This document shows positions 44,800-57,211 of a stretch of DNA of 64,000 nt, in pieces (within the stretch, counting starts at the first letter, position 1; the number at the start of each line of letters is the position of its first letter). The position numbers were made by a program, and so were the translations under genes. Under the pieces are notes generated by a model. That model did not search any database and had not been told where the DNA came from. It saw nothing but the letters and a program-made list of their open reading frames with translations. This DNA is from Chelydra serpentina (taxonomy: Eukaryota > Chordata > Testudines > Chelydridae), in assembly GCA_037349315.1 (NCBI GenBank), contig JBAIAC010000019.1:22736001-22800000 (forward strand), read 5' to 3'.

Positions 44800-46740
44800 C
44801 TAGCTTGAAATCCGCACGCGGCTGTGGGGTTTGTGAGTGGGAAGCTGGGGAAAGACGACCTGGACCAGTCCAGGTTTAGGAAAGACTCCCTCTAATGTGA
44901 ATATCATCCTGCAGGAAAGCTGCAAAGCTCTAGGGCCTTCAAGCCTTCTTGCCCTGGCAGGCAGAAGGTTCCAATGTGGACATCTGCAACTTCATTTGAT
45001 GTTTTAAACATGAAGCACTGGATCCTCACCTGGTGTAAACTGGAATAGCTCTATGGACCTCAGCAGAACTGAGTCAATTCACACCAGCAGAGATATTGCC
45101 ATAAACATTTTACAGCATTTTAAATAAAAAGAATAATGGCTTTTCCCTACTAGCCCCTCTCCACCACCTCCCCCACTGCAACTGGCTGGCTGTTGCCCTT
45201 TTCCCAAGAGGTGGCTGCGTTTCAGTGGTGCTGTATACACCATATTCCAGGGCAGAGTTGTATTTAATGGCAGTTGGTGCTCAGTGTGGGTAAACATCTT
45301 TGTATTGGCTGGAAATTTCCTTTGCCTCTCCCTGCCCCGCCAGCTTATACAACACATACATGCTTCATTTAATTCAATAATTTTAATCATTTGGTAATAT
45401 AGGATTAGCATTCATTTTGCTAGGCCTGGCACTTGCTCTATAGATGCACACTGCAAAATTTCCTTTTATCTTGATTTTGAAATGATTTTTTTTCTCAATA
45501 CTTAATTTTTCCATCTTTACATTTATGATTCTTCAGTGCAGCAAAGATTGAACTCAAGCAGCTTCAGTTCCTGTTCTAGTGGTAATGCTTGAAAAGATGG
45601 CTTCACTGGATCTGTTTGCCACAAATATCGCAATTTCCTGGACTATCTTTGGGAGTTTTACTGTATTACTGTGTGAAATTCCATGGGCGGGGGCTAGTGA
45701 CCACAGCTCCGCTAGGAACTAACAATAGTGGAGGGATGAGTAGGCCTCATGGAGACCCTCACATCTGTCCAAAGGGGCTCCCATCCTTCCTGGGAAGGGT
45801 TGGAAGAACTTCAGCCTACTGAGGCCCCATAAAGCTTACGGGTGACCTCTGGTAAGCTTTTTGCATACATACAGAAATGTTGATATTTTTTTCCCTTCAT
45901 ATGGTTTCACTGTAATGCTTTCACTTTAAGAATAAATTTGCTTGCTTATAAAGAGCTCTGTGGTAATTTCGTAACAGCCGGCACTTACGGTGTTCATAGC
46001 CGTTGAAGAAAATGCAAAGCAGAGATGCGGCCTGTTTAAGCAGTCTGGTTTGCTGGGAATATCACCGTGTAGGCAGGGAAATGTGCAGCTTGGAAAAATC
46101 CCAGTAAGGAGAGAGCAAGACAGAGGTGATGGCTCAGGAACCTAGAGTGGATACCTTTGAGGGACCGTAGGGTGGAAATAGAGATACAGTTGCCCTGAAC
46201 TGTGACACTTTGACTGCTCTTTTACACAGCATGTAGCTAACAGTGCTGTGTGTTACCATTCAGTCATGCTTCAACAAGCCTCACAGCCTACTGTTTTTAT
46301 CATTCTGACTCAAGAAATAAATCACAGCCTCTGCAGACTACAAAGACAGATGGCTGGACGTTTAAAGGCAGGCTCATTGATTAATAGACATACAATGTAG
46401 GCACTACCTTCTTCATAGATTCAAGATTTGTGAAAAATCTCTTAACAGCAGACTATTATTTACAGCTAGTTGAACAATACAAAACGTGAGTCACCAGTGC
46501 TTTTTGTGAATAAATATATTGAGTCCTCTCTGCTGTTATTATGGCATTATGAAAAAGACAATATAGAAGGTTGAGAGCTAGGACTATAAATCCTGCATTG
46601 TCAATGAAAGCTTGTAGGGATATTAAAGAAGGTACTGAAAGTGATTCCCCAAGTGAAAGTAACTCCCCATAATTTGTCCCCCACAATTTAAACCTCATAG
46701 CATTACCAAGTAAAAGATCTCTTGGATCCCTTGTTAAACT
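44800..46740. other. Intergenic, nothing specific
   Basis: A palindromic-repeat trace at about 45012-45090 (TGGATCCTCACCTGGTGTAA ... TTCACACCAG). No gene or defined transposon seen elsewhere. Confidence 0.5.
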
Positions 46741-46750
46741 TACAAGCTAC

Positions 46751-47567
46751 TGTCTGTGTAAACCATTGATTGTATCTGTTCTCAGAAAGATACTGTATTG
46801 CTATGAGAAACTTGCAAACAAGTTATTTGACTTTGTTCTTTATGCATGCTTTGTACCTAGAAACAGCATAGAAAGACCCCCACCCTCTTTGATTAAAAGG
46901 CAGGGAGTCTCAAATAAATTAGTACACACCCCGAAAGTGTTGAAGACAGTATGTCTGCTGATGAATGCTTGGTGTACATGAATGAATGAGCAGGGAGGTG
47001 CCAGCCTAGGAATTCAGTGACCATTGGCTGACGGCGGCATCAAAGTGGGAACGACCAGACAACCCCCGGAGGGTAAACTGGGACCCATCCGATCATCTCA
47101 AAGGATGGGAAAAACAAGATAACATCTGACAATGTGGACCCACCAGGAATGCCATCAGGAATGTGCCATCTGCTGATTGATTCAGCGACAGCATGATGAA
47201 GCAATTCCCATAGACTGACATAGGACTAAATCCCTATAAGAATGGCCTCTAAATACTGAGGACTTTGAGTCTGGTTCTGCAACCAACCTCCAGGAGCATC
47301 AGATTAATCTGACAAGGACTCGGCTCCACCCTCATGCCCAGGTTACCTGGCCAGTAACTTGGCATGAGCAACTTCTAGGCTGGTAACTATGACATCTATA
47401 CAGAACCTGTGTGTGTGTGTGTGAATGAATGTGAAACTGAATGAAATGTTATAGCTATAACTGACTGCTTACTATGATTCTTTTTGTATTCACAATAAAT
47501 GTGACATTTTGTCTTATCCCCTTTAAAAAGATCTTGCTGGTTTTTATTTTATTGGTATAACAAGCTC
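46751..47567 (+). mobile_element. Possible solo LTR
   Basis: Starts near TGTCTGTGTAAACC and ends GGTATAACA, with a TATA-like CCTATAAGAATGG at about 47233 and AATAAA at about 47493 followed by a T-rich segment, an LTR-like layout. Flanking direct repeats are not convincing, so this is a guess at class. A (TG)n run lies at 47409. Confidence 0.35.
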
Positions 47568-48022
47568 GCCTCGAAAGATCAGTGTGAAAGTTTGGTAAAC
47601 TGCATAAGCTATAGCAGGAAGTACTAAATTGCAGCAGTATAAAGCTTAGCTAGAATCCAGCTACTCCAGTACCTGGCCTCGCCAATCAGCTCCTAGGTGA
47701 CAGACCCAAAATTAAACTTGGGATAAAACCGAGCAAAGGAAAAAGTAGGCATAACAACAGGAAAATGTTCTTAAACTGTGGAATATTTCCCAAGGGAAAT
47801 GGTGGATGCTCCCTTCATCAGCAAAATCATTTAAAACTAAAGTGGAAAAGGCACTTATTAAAGTTCTATAGGAACAATTATATATTGCCATGAACAATGA
47901 ACTAGATGTGACCTAATGGGTCTTTTCCATGTCTAATATCTGTGTTTCTTTGGGGATGAGGGGAGGAGGAATCAACCTTTTATTGACATAAATTGTGCTT
48001 ATTGCATTGTAACATCACAAAC

Positions 48023-48135
48023 AAGGGAGTGCTTAGGAAGAGTCCAGACTCACTGGGTTTTAGAGCCCAGGTTCCAGCCCAACTGGAAACATCTACACTG
48101 CTATTTTTAACACCTGAGTCAGTTGCCTGGGCTCT
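48023..48135. mobile_element. Family M MITE fragment
   Basis: TTAGAGCCCAGGTTCCAGCC, ACATCTACACTGCTATTTTT and TGCCTGGGCTCTGAG correspond to the centre of the 37816-38050 element. Confidence 0.55.
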
Positions 48136-48244
48136 GAGACAAATGTGAGTTTTTCTAATCTTCAGCTGAATACTTTGAAATGTAATTGATGCCACAGGCT
48201 TAAGGAAATCATCAGAGAAAGAGAAGGTGGTTCTTGAAGTGCCA

Positions 48245-48486
48245 CCACTAAAGAATGAGGAGTATTTGTGGCACCTTAGAGACTAAAAAATATATTTGGG
48301 CAGAAGCTTTCATGGGCTAGAACCCACTTCATCAGATGCATAGAGTAGAACATACAGTAGGAAGAGATATATATATAGGTGAGCTATTATCAGGAGAAAA
48401 AAAACTTTTGTGGTGATAATCAGGATGGCCTGTTTCAAACAGTTGACAAGAAGGTGTGAGTAACAGTAGGGGGAAAAATAGCATGG
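48245..48486 (-). mobile_element. Penelope-like element 3' end with well-kept hammerhead core (minus copy of an inverted pair)
   Basis: The minus strand reads CATCTGATGAAGTGGG, a five-base loop, GCCCATGAAAGC, then the conserved PLE tail with GTGCCACAAATACTCCTCAT. Sequence at 48385-48480 is an inverted repeat of 48780-48956. Confidence 0.78.
48305..48337 (-). ncRNA. Hammerhead-ribozyme-like motif
   Basis: The core CTGATGA (48335-48329 on the minus strand), stem II GTGGG/CCCAT closed by one G-U wobble, and GAAA (48311-48308) match the hammerhead consensus CUGANGA...GAAA. Hammerhead motifs are known from Penelope-like elements. Stems I and III look short, so activity is uncertain. Confidence 0.55.
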
Positions 48487-49013
48487 GGAATGTGATATAT
48501 GCCATCATGTGCCAGCAATGCCCCTCTGCCATGTACATTGGCTAAACCGGGCAAAAGAATAAATGGACACAAATCTGACATCAGGAATCATAACATTCAA
48601 AAACCACTTCAGTCTTTCTGGTCACTCAGTAACAGACTTAAAAGTGGCAATTCTGCAACAAAAAACCCTTGAAAAACAGACTCCAATGAGAAACTGCTGA
48701 ACTGGAATTAATTTGCAAACTGGATACCAGTAAATTACACAAACTAAAACTATTTCCCCATGCTAATTTCCCTCCCTAATTTTTCCCCCCTACTGTTACT
48801 CACACTTTCTTGTCAACTGTTTGAAATAGGCCATCCTGATTATCACTGTGACGGTGTTCCCCAGTTACATGTATACATTTATAAGCATCTCCCCATAAAG
48901 TTTTATGGGGAACACCGTCACAATCACTACAAAAGTTTTTTTTCTCCTGATAATAGCTCACCTTAATTGATTAGCCACTTAAAGTTGGTATGGCAACCAT
49001 CTCCACCTTTTCA
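48487..49013 (+). mobile_element. Penelope-like element, endonuclease remnant and 3' UTR (plus copy of an inverted pair)
   Basis: A plus-strand frame reads NVIYAIMCQQCPSAMYIG at about 48494-48532, the GIY-YIG core region of PLE endonucleases, then decays with stops. 3' UTR with CTGATTATCAC and TCTCCTGATAATAGCTCACC follows, split by a 74-bp hairpin element. Confidence 0.7.
48848..48921. mobile_element. 74-bp hairpin MITE within Penelope 3' UTR
   Basis: GTGACGGTGTTCCCCA and TGGGGAACACCGTCAC are perfect 16-bp inverted ends. The duplicated flank is roughly ATCACT on both sides. It interrupts sequence that is continuous in the inverted copy at 48385-48480. Confidence 0.75.
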
Positions 49014-50514
49014 TGAGAATGTGTCACAGCTATGATCATTCTTAGGACTGTTTAACTACTATGGTAAATTTCTGCCTGAGCTGGTGACAATATTGGTGCC
49101 ATTAGATGACATGTTACAAGCAAATTAAAAATGGATGTGGACTAAAGAGTGTGAATGTGCATCTAAGGAAGCAAAGAAACTGTTGATATCAGTTTTGCTA
49201 TTACTGCAATGGTTTGTGCTGCTTCATCATAGGCTTCAGTGCTTTCCTACATTTTTCCTAATGGCATGGAGAAACCAGTTGCCTTTTTATCATGAAAACT
49301 CACTACACCTGAGAAGAATTGTGCACAAATAGAGTGAGACGCTCTCAGCATTATCTTTGGAATTTGGAAGTTCCATACCTAGCTGTATGGTAGACATTTT
49401 ACCTCGCTGATGGGTCATCACCCATTCATTTCAATTTTTGAACTGAAACATGGAATTCCATTGTTAGCTGCTGCTCATATAAAATGATGGACATTTCTAC
49501 ATTAAGTTCATTCCTATACTATTCAATTCCATAAAGTGACTTAGCATTGACAATGCTGATGGGCTGTTGTGCCTCCCATGTCCAAGCTCTCGTCAACCCA
49601 AAGAAACTTTGGACTAAGTGTTCTATCTCCATTTGATAGCTAGGTTACCCATTACTAGCACAGACATCAACAAAGAAACCGCTAAGTGAAGGGAATGGTA
49701 CTATAGAGTATAGTGTTGGATCATAAGAATCCCCATTTACATAATTTGTGTAGCATGCCTTAAAGGCTAACAAGTCTTATTTTGAGTCATCCACAGAAAT
49801 TGGACAATTTCTTGCTTGTCTAAAGGAACATACCACATGCCACTACCCAGGAGTCACCTGCAACTCTTTTCTTAAAGCAATCTTTGCATATTTCTTGGGA
49901 CTTAGTACATCCTGATATTGCCTCAAGTGTAGCCAAATCCCAGGCTATACAAATTGATTGACAATGTGAGATGCATCATTGTTCTTGTTAAGTCAGGGAC
50001 TTAGTATGGACTCACTATGATTGCGGTGTGAAGTAGGTACCTGGAGAACTTGTAAAATGCATGGGACCTGTTTCATTTGTGTTACAACTGACAGTATTTT
50101 ATGGAAATTGAATATGGACCATTACTGGAGTCCAGGGATATTCCAATAGGACTTTCTGTTCTTCCAATCAAACTTCCTCACATCACAACTCCTAATTTCA
50201 AAGACTTGTTGAGAGAAATTTTGGTACCAGATCCATTTGATTCCATACTAGATCCACTTGATGCCTTGCCACTGATTGCTCCTGTTGTTCAGGATGCTGC
50301 CGCACTGCCATTAACATGTTATCCCAAGAGAGTGCAAAAACCAGTGGTGCACCTGAATTTATAAATTGTTTAGTTCGTGAATTGCTATTCCAGGGCAGAA
50401 GAATCCCTTGCAATTTAAGCATCCATAGTAGCCCAACTACAATTTTTGTTGGGTTATATAGTGTTTAATGTTAGCTATATAAATGATAATGTATATATTT
50501 AGGAAGCTTTTAAA

Positions 50515-50529
50515 AGTAGGGAGGAGGAA
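50515..50529 (+). other. Polypurine tract
   Basis: AGTAGGGAGGAGGAA lies directly before the TGTGATG start of the LTR, the expected primer site for plus-strand synthesis. Confidence 0.7.
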
Positions 50530-50706
50530 TGTGATGCCCTCTCCTTTTAAATGGTTGAGTACCTCCCCCTCCTCAGTGAAATGCTTTACTTTCATGTTGC
50601 TTTCAGGTTTGCTGGCTGAACAATAAAGCACGCACAGAGGACAACTGTGTTTTTATCAGCTCCCTCCGAGTCTGTATCTCCTTTTCTGCCGGGTCCAAGT
50701 ATAACA
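50530..50706 (+). repeat. Gypsy 3' LTR, about 177 bp
   Basis: Begins TGTGATGCCC and ends GTATAACA (TG...CA). AATAAA at about 50621 sits in the expected position. Confidence 0.65.
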
Positions 50707-50752
50707 ATGCCTCCTTCTGCATGGAGCCCAAGGCCTTCTGCAAAGGAGGAGG

Positions 50753-50885
50753 GTCCCAGAGCCCAGGCTCCAGCCTGAGCCCAAATGTCTCTACACAGCA
50801 ATTATACAGCCCTGCAGCCGGAGTCTCACAAACCTGAGGCAGCTGACATGAGCCAGCCTCGGGTGTTTAACAGTAGTGTATACAT
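50753..50885. mobile_element. Family M MITE fragment
   Basis: CAGAGCCCAGGCTCCAGCCT, TGTCTCTACACAGCAATTAT and GTAGTGTATACATACC keep the order of the 37816 element's right half. Confidence 0.6.
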
Positions 50886-50889
50886 ACCA

Positions 50890-53248
50890 TGAAAGGCCTC
50901 AGGTCAGGGTTCCATTGTGCTGTATGCTGTACAACCCTATAATCAATGACAATCCCTGCTGCATATTGCTTAGTTTAATTTTACAATCTTGGAATGAATT
51001 TAAAAACCAACATCCTACTCTGTGCTCACACAGATTTTGAATCACCAAAACTTTCATGTTTATCTGGTGGACAAAACCCATGTGTGTAGCAGCCCTATCA
51101 TGGTCCATCTGTATTGCTGGGAAAAGGGAATGGGGAAAACATATGCACTAAAATATTTTAATTGTCCATGTTGAAAATTTCTCCCAATACAGACTCCCCA
51201 TAAACTAGAGTACAAAAGTGGTATCCCTGACTTTAAACTTATATCAATATAATTTGAATGTGAAATATATTTTATGAGATACCATATTATTTGTATGACA
51301 ATGTGAATTAAAAATATATTGTTCATCTAAGTTAACACACGAGTTTTTTTTACTATAAATTGCAGCAATTAGTTTAGATTGACTGACTAAAAACCTTTCG
51401 ATAAGACATGTTCACAGTCCTAGTTTTACACAAGTTACAAGGCGAGAGTAGTTAACTTTAGAGACGCTGCCTCTGGAGCCCCTTACCTGCTTTGGGTCAG
51501 CTACTTGCAGTAGTCTAAAATTACAAGCCTGCTTTCTTGCAGTTTTATTACCTACAATATCTGCTGTTGAGTGACACCTCAATTACCAGTGAAGGGCAAC
51601 GGCCTGAAATCAAGATGGCAGACACAGAAAAGGGTCTCTCTCCCTGTAGATGTATCTTTGACCTTTCACATATTTTAAGGGCTTTTTTTACTCAGGTGTT
51701 GGATGTGGAGAGAGAATAGAATTCTTTACCACTTACGCTCCTGTGAATGAGGGCTGTTTGATGGTTTGGGTTATTTTTCCTGCTTCTTCAAGCCTATGTA
51801 TAGAAACACTAATTTGATTGACAACCTTCAGGATCCTGTGTAAAAGCAGAGTGTGAAAGTGGGTCTGAATAAAAAAAGGCTTTAAAGACTGAGCCCATGT
51901 GAAGCAGATGGTGCAATTAATCTGATATTACATTTCAAAGCTTTACTATATTAATGGGTATTTTTATTCACTCCCTCTACGTGTTATGTGAGTAAAATGA
52001 GTTAGTTATGCTATACCAGAGAAAGATTAAATTAAGTGAAAAGATTTATTTGCTAGCTTACACGTTTTATGTCTGGATAAATGATGCTGTTACACAAGGG
52101 TAAATACTGGGTAACTCTAGCAAAGCCCCTAGAATTAGTATAAAAGAGTGCAGGATCTGGCCTACTCCTCGTTCTTTTTTTGAGAACAGACTATAGTGCT
52201 GAGATAGCCCCGTTCTGCACCAACTTTGAAATGTCCACAACACCAAGAACTGAAAACAATACCAACAACTATGAATCATAGTAATGATATATAAATCCCA
52301 AATGCTATTCACGGGTTTTAAAAAGGATACATGACTACAAGGTTAACTAGGATATGGGACATCTTTATGATTTTGAATCAACATCAACAAAAGGGTATAT
52401 TCTCCCTACAGTGCCTGTGCAGCCACTACACTACACTGCGGCATTAGTGAAGGTTGTAATAGCTAGGAGCCAAATTCCACCCTTAAATACACAAACACCA
52501 CTCCCAGCTCAATGGGAGCAGTGCCAATGTATGCAATAACAGAAGATGGGACTGTGAGTACAGCAAATGCTAAAACCTGGCTTATTCACATTATATATAA
52601 TTATTGACCAAGCCATCTTTAGGTTGGACTATGAATCCTGTCATAATTAATACCGGTTATTTCCCACATTATACCTCACTCCTGGGCTGATTCAGGATGG
52701 GCTCCTGTACTTCTGGTCACTTAACCCCCTTTGGTTTTCCTTCCACATTACGCAGCTATTGTATACATTCCTTCCACAATCCCTTGTCATGATCTGGGCA
52801 CTGAGCACAGTTGAAGTTTCCAGTTCACTTGGCAATGCTCAGAAATGGAAGATTAAAGGCAACATTATTACCTGGTACTTACTATATCAGGGAATCTGCT
52901 TTGAACTAGAGGTGAGATGAGAAGATAGTACCAAGGTGCATCCATGTTAAAGTTGAAATCAATTCAATGTTGCCAAAATCTTGTGAGCTATTTTTGTCCC
53001 AGAATGTCACAAGAGATCATGTTTCCATAGAGTTTTGAGCTCACTATGCCTGTTCTTGTCAGATTCTGGCTGCATCGATTGTGAACTGGAAAATAGGGCT
53101 ATAGTGATGTGGGATATGGCCCAACACCAAAAGCATCAGAACAAATTTGTATCTATAGATCCTTATATTCTAGACCCCTCAGAGATTTCATGCATAATTT
53201 GAACCAGTAAACAATGTAATTGCTAAAGGAACTGAAGTACCTTATTCG
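50890..53248. other. Intergenic, nothing recognised
   Basis: AT-rich unique-looking sequence without supported genes or clear repeat termini. Confidence 0.5.
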
Positions 53249-53254
53249 GTCTTA

Positions 53255-53434
53255 GAATCATAGAATCTCAGGGTTGGAATGGACCTTAGTAGGTCATCTA
53301 GTCCAACCCTCTGCTCAAAGCAGGACCAATCCTCAATTTTTGCCCCAGATCCCCAAATGGCCCCCTCAAGGATTGAACTCACAATCCTGGGTTTAGCAGG
53401 CCAATGCTCAAACCACTGAGCTATTCCTCCCCCC
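53255..53434 (-). mobile_element. tRNA-derived SINE with CR1-like 3' tail
   Basis: The minus strand starts GGGGGAGGAATAGCTCAGTGG (A box TAGCTCAGTGG) with GTTCAATCC as B box, then runs into CTAGATGACCTACTAAGGTC and the ATTCTATGATTC end shared with CR1. TSD GTCTT at 53249-53253 and 53435-53439. It is probably mobilised by CR1. Its tRNA-like head is not a functional tRNA gene. Confidence 0.92.
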
Positions 53435-54053
53435 GTCTTGCAGATATACTGTGTTAAAAATGTGTTTACAGTTCCCACACAATGTTTTGAAAATACTAAA
53501 CCATATCCTTTGCTTTAAATACAAAGATTTATTTTCCCACCAAGATAAAGTTTATCATGTCATGTATATTGTAAAAATGTATATTTTTCCTCTGGTTTGG
53601 CAGGAGTACACACATAGGTGAGCCTAGAATCTTACCAGGTATTGAATGGATTTTAAGCAGACTTGATATTCTGAAGAATGTATCTTTATTTTCACTTTTC
53701 TTAATTGTGATTGTGTATTCTAATACAGTAGTCTCGGGAGAGTGATCTCTTCTGTTTTTTCTAAAGCAGAAGTAGTATATACACACACATTTTAAACACC
53801 ACCTCACCCCTGATTTAATACAAACAACAAGAGGGACCACTTTTAAGATCATGCTCCTCTCTCGGGGCTTATTTGCATTGGGAAGTGACACTGGATTGTA
53901 ACACATTAATAAGATGCTGAACATGTGTTAGCACCTTGTGCAGCCAGGGATTTGTGTTTAAAATGTCAGCTGGCCATGGTTTAGCCAAGTGACATGATTT
54001 TTAAAATATACCATCTAATATGCTAGTAAATATGTTGTAACACAATGAAAAAA

Positions 54054-54200
54054 GGTCGGTGAGGTAATATCTTTTATTGGACCAACCTCTGCTAGTGGAA
54101 AAGACAAGCTTTCAAACTTCACAGAGCTCCAATAAAAGATATTACCTCACCCACCTTGTTTTCTCTCATATCCTGGGACCAACACAGCTACAACGCTGCA
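54054..54200. mobile_element. Inverted pair of Penelope-like 3' fragments (second family)
   Basis: 54059-54080 (GTGAGGTAATATCTTTTATT...) is the exact complement of 54129-54150. Outer sequence ATCCTGGGACCAACACAGCT belongs to the plus copy's tail. The element at 39541-41060 has the same terminal block. Confidence 0.8.
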
Positions 54201-55009
54201 AACAATGTGATTTCCCTGTGCTGACAAGTCCTTAGTATGGACTGTGTGCACCCCACACTGAAGTGAAGGAGAGAGGTCTAGGTGCAGGGGAAAGATACAA
54301 AGATAGTTTCTTCTTTCCCATTTCCTGCCACCAAACCTGAAGGCAATAGAGTGGGACAGCTGCCAGGCATCCACCAAGCCTCAAGCAGCAGCTGGAGGAA
54401 TGAGGTGTTCAAGATCGGCTTTGCGATGACCCACTTCCTGAGCTCCTCAGGAATGCATTCACCAGACGCACTTCTCTCATCTCTGATAGGGAAGGTTTGT
54501 TCTCCTGGGTCTACCTGTACAGCCTAATAGGGCCCTGATCTCATTTAGACACTGCCACAATATTGGTAAGGTTCATGAGAGGGGGAATAGGTGCATCTTT
54601 CTGTGCTCTGCCTCATCCAGATTTTCTTTGGGTAGTTATTGTTTGAAGCAGCAGCAACCTCTTTGCTTTGCAAGATGCTACTTCTACTGTGGTACCATGT
54701 CAGCAATCATGCTTATACACACTCTAGTTGCTAAGACATGAGCCTTGGAAGTATAGAGATGACACCATTGAACTCTGGGGCAGTTCTTGCAGATTCCTGC
54801 AGCCAGCGCCTTTTATGAGAATCACAGCATTAACGTTCAAGATTTGCAAAACAATTTAAACACAAATAAAGTATTTGGCTCTACAGAAAGAGATGCACAC
54901 AACTGACAACCAGCTAATCAACACCTTTCTATTCCACTTTGACCTAACTAGGCAGGTGGAGGTTTTTCCCAGCCTCTTCTCAATTATGAGGCAGGTGGAT
55001 AGCCAAACT

Positions 55010-55735
55010 AAGAATGGGTCAGACCAACAGTCCATCTAGCCCCATATCCTGCCTTTTAACACTACCCAGTGCCAGATGCTTCGGAGGGAATGAACATAAG
55101 CCAATTTACTGAGGGATTCATCCCATCATCCAGTTCCACCTTCTGGCAGGGACATCCTGGAGAATAGGTCCATCTTGGCTAATTAATTCTTTTTTGAACC
55201 CAGTTATAGTTTTGACCTTCACAACATCCCTGGCAATGAATTTCACAGGTTGACAGCACACTGTTTTAAGAAGTACTTTATGTTTGCTTTAAACCTACTG
55301 CCTATTAATTTCATTGAGTGACCCCTGGTTTTGTTATGTGATGGGTTAACGGTTCTTTATTCACTTTCTCCACACCATTCATGCTTTGATAGACCTCTAT
55401 TATATCGCTCCTTAGTCATCTCTTTTCTAATCTGAACAGTCCCAGTCTTTTTAATCTCACCTCACATGGAAGCTTTTCCATACCCTTAATCATTTTCCAA
55501 TCCTTTTATTTATATATATAAAATAGTGTGTGTATTGGGGCAGGTATTTTCAGAGAACTATCCACAACTCCAAGATCTTTCTTGAGTGGTATCAGCTAAT
55601 TTAGACCCCATCATTTTGTATGTGTAGTTGGAATTATATTTTCCAATGTGCATTTAACAACATTAAATTTCATCTGCCAGTCACCAAGTTTTGTGAGATC
55701 ACTGTCAATAGACTGTCAATATATACCAATATGCA
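55010..55735 (-). mobile_element. CR1 LINE, 3' region (reverse orientation)
   Basis: GGGTCAGACCAACAGTCCAT, TCTTTTTTGAACCCAGTTAT, CTTCACAACATCCCTGGCAA, TTAATTTCATTGAGTGACCC and ATCTGCCAGTCACCAAGTTT occur in the order expected for an inverted CR1 copy. The extreme 3' ATTCTATGAT end is missing. Confidence 0.82.
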
Positions 55736-56284
55736 AGAGGGAAAATATCCATTCCCCTGAATATCTTGTTGTGGGCAGTCACCCAATTCAACATTTCATT
55801 GTTTAATATCAGTTATATATCCCATTTTCAGAATTTATCATGAAAATCTTGTGTCAGTGTTATAATCACCAGCACAATTTGATGCAAGTCATCCATACAG
55901 GGCTACAGTGGCAGTGAGTTAAAGTTCCCTAAGATTAATAGATCATGCAAACCTTGATCTTTAGCTATTTAGAAAATAGTAGGAAACAAAGACTTGTTAC
56001 TTAATTGCTAAAATATATTGTACCAGGAATTTACTTTGTTCTTTTATTTTAAAATGTATGAACCCCACTAACAGCAATTTTGATATTAAAACAAACAAAA
56101 AAAGGCAAAAAATGACAAATAATTTAGCTAATTAATTTTCTAGTTAATCTGTTGCAAACTGCTTTTCCTCAGCTTTGACAGGAATGGATGGTTTGCAATG
56201 TACAGTGCTTAGCTGTGTAAATTAAGAGGTGAGCTATGACTTCGTCTTTATTTATAACAATTCTTATACTGTATAGTTTTAGAC

Positions 56285-56545
56285 CAGGGGTGGGCAAACT
56301 ACAGCCCGTGGGCTACATCTGGTCCACCAGCCCATTTAATCCAGTCCTCAAACTCCCACCGGGAAGCGGGGTCTGGGACATGCCCCGCTCCCGCACTCCA
56401 GCCGGGCAAGGGGTCGGGGACTGCTCCGTGAGGCTTCCAGAAGCAGCAGCATGTCCCCCCTCCGGCTCCTACACTTAGGGGCAGAGGACTCTGCACGCTG
56501 CCCCCCGCCCCAAACGTCGTGCCTGCAGCTACCATTGGCCGGGTT
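56285..56545. mobile_element. hAT-type element, left part
   Basis: Begins CAGGGGTGGGCAAACTACAG followed by CCCGTGGGCTACATCTGGTC, the standard start of a widespread hAT family. GC-rich interior; the right terminus is not found. Confidence 0.65.
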
Positions 56546-57205
56546 AATTGTGGTTAATTATTAAAATTCAGATTAGGTTAGTCAGACTCTTCAAGGAGAC
56601 AGTGGTCTACTTCCACAAATGAAAAATAAAAATAATGTATTTTTGCAATAAGATGTTTGTGAAAATACATTGCTGTGGAGTTCCTCCTTGGAGAAGACAA
56701 TTTAGTCTCACTGAGAGACCAAGCAAATTAATATTACATTTGTGTCTACCAGGTTTTTTTTTAAATTTCTGTGCAATAATTCAGTTGGTTTTGCAAACAG
56801 CAGTGCTTACTAATCTTGCAAACATTTCTGGATCTTATTCATGGAGATAAGGCCCAAAAACTCAAAGTACATATATATGGCATTGTTTTGGATAGTGGAG
56901 AGAATGCCTAGACAGCACATCAAAGACCCTAAGAACAGAGTAGGTTTCATCTTCACAGCCTGGAAAAGCTATGGGCTCAGAGTGATCTTGTCAACATGGA
57001 TAGTTACAGAAACTTCAATTAACAACCAGAAGGGGCCTGAATTATGTTTGGTGTTATACTTTCAATCAACTCAGGACACGGGTAACTTGCAGCTTAAATA
57101 TCATATGGCATATCTGCACACTTATCAACTAAAATGTTGATAATTAATAGTGTAAATCATGTGGTGAATATGTATTCCACACAGACTAAAATAAATAACA
57201 GTTAT

Positions 57206-57211
57206 TTTATT
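57206..57211 (-). promoter_or_regulatory. Candidate MMADHC poly(A) signal AATAAA
   Basis: AATAAA on the minus strand about 112 nt downstream of the stop codon. It would give a short 3' UTR. Other hexamers lie further out, so the choice is tentative. Confidence 0.4.

Larger units (their letters stand above)
49030..50706 (+). mobile_element. Gypsy-type LTR retrotransposon remnant (3' half and LTR)
   Basis: 49040-49190 reads LFNYYGKFLPEL and then MWTKECECASKEAKKLLIS, the RT-to-RNase H segment typical of Ty3/Gypsy pol. A decayed integrase region with many stops follows. 50101-50361 is a still-open 87-codon stretch ending in YPKRVQKPVVHLNL, resembling the pol C-terminus. A purine tract and LTR close the element. 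The 5' part is missing. Confidence 0.75.

Noticed and set aside
53370..53434. Possible tRNA gene on the minus strand
   Set aside because: A and B boxes are present, but the sequence continues into a CR1-like tail and is flanked by a TSD, so it is a SINE head.
53529..53924. 131-codon frame on the minus strand
   Set aside because: No family resemblance and no signals around it; consistent with chance length.
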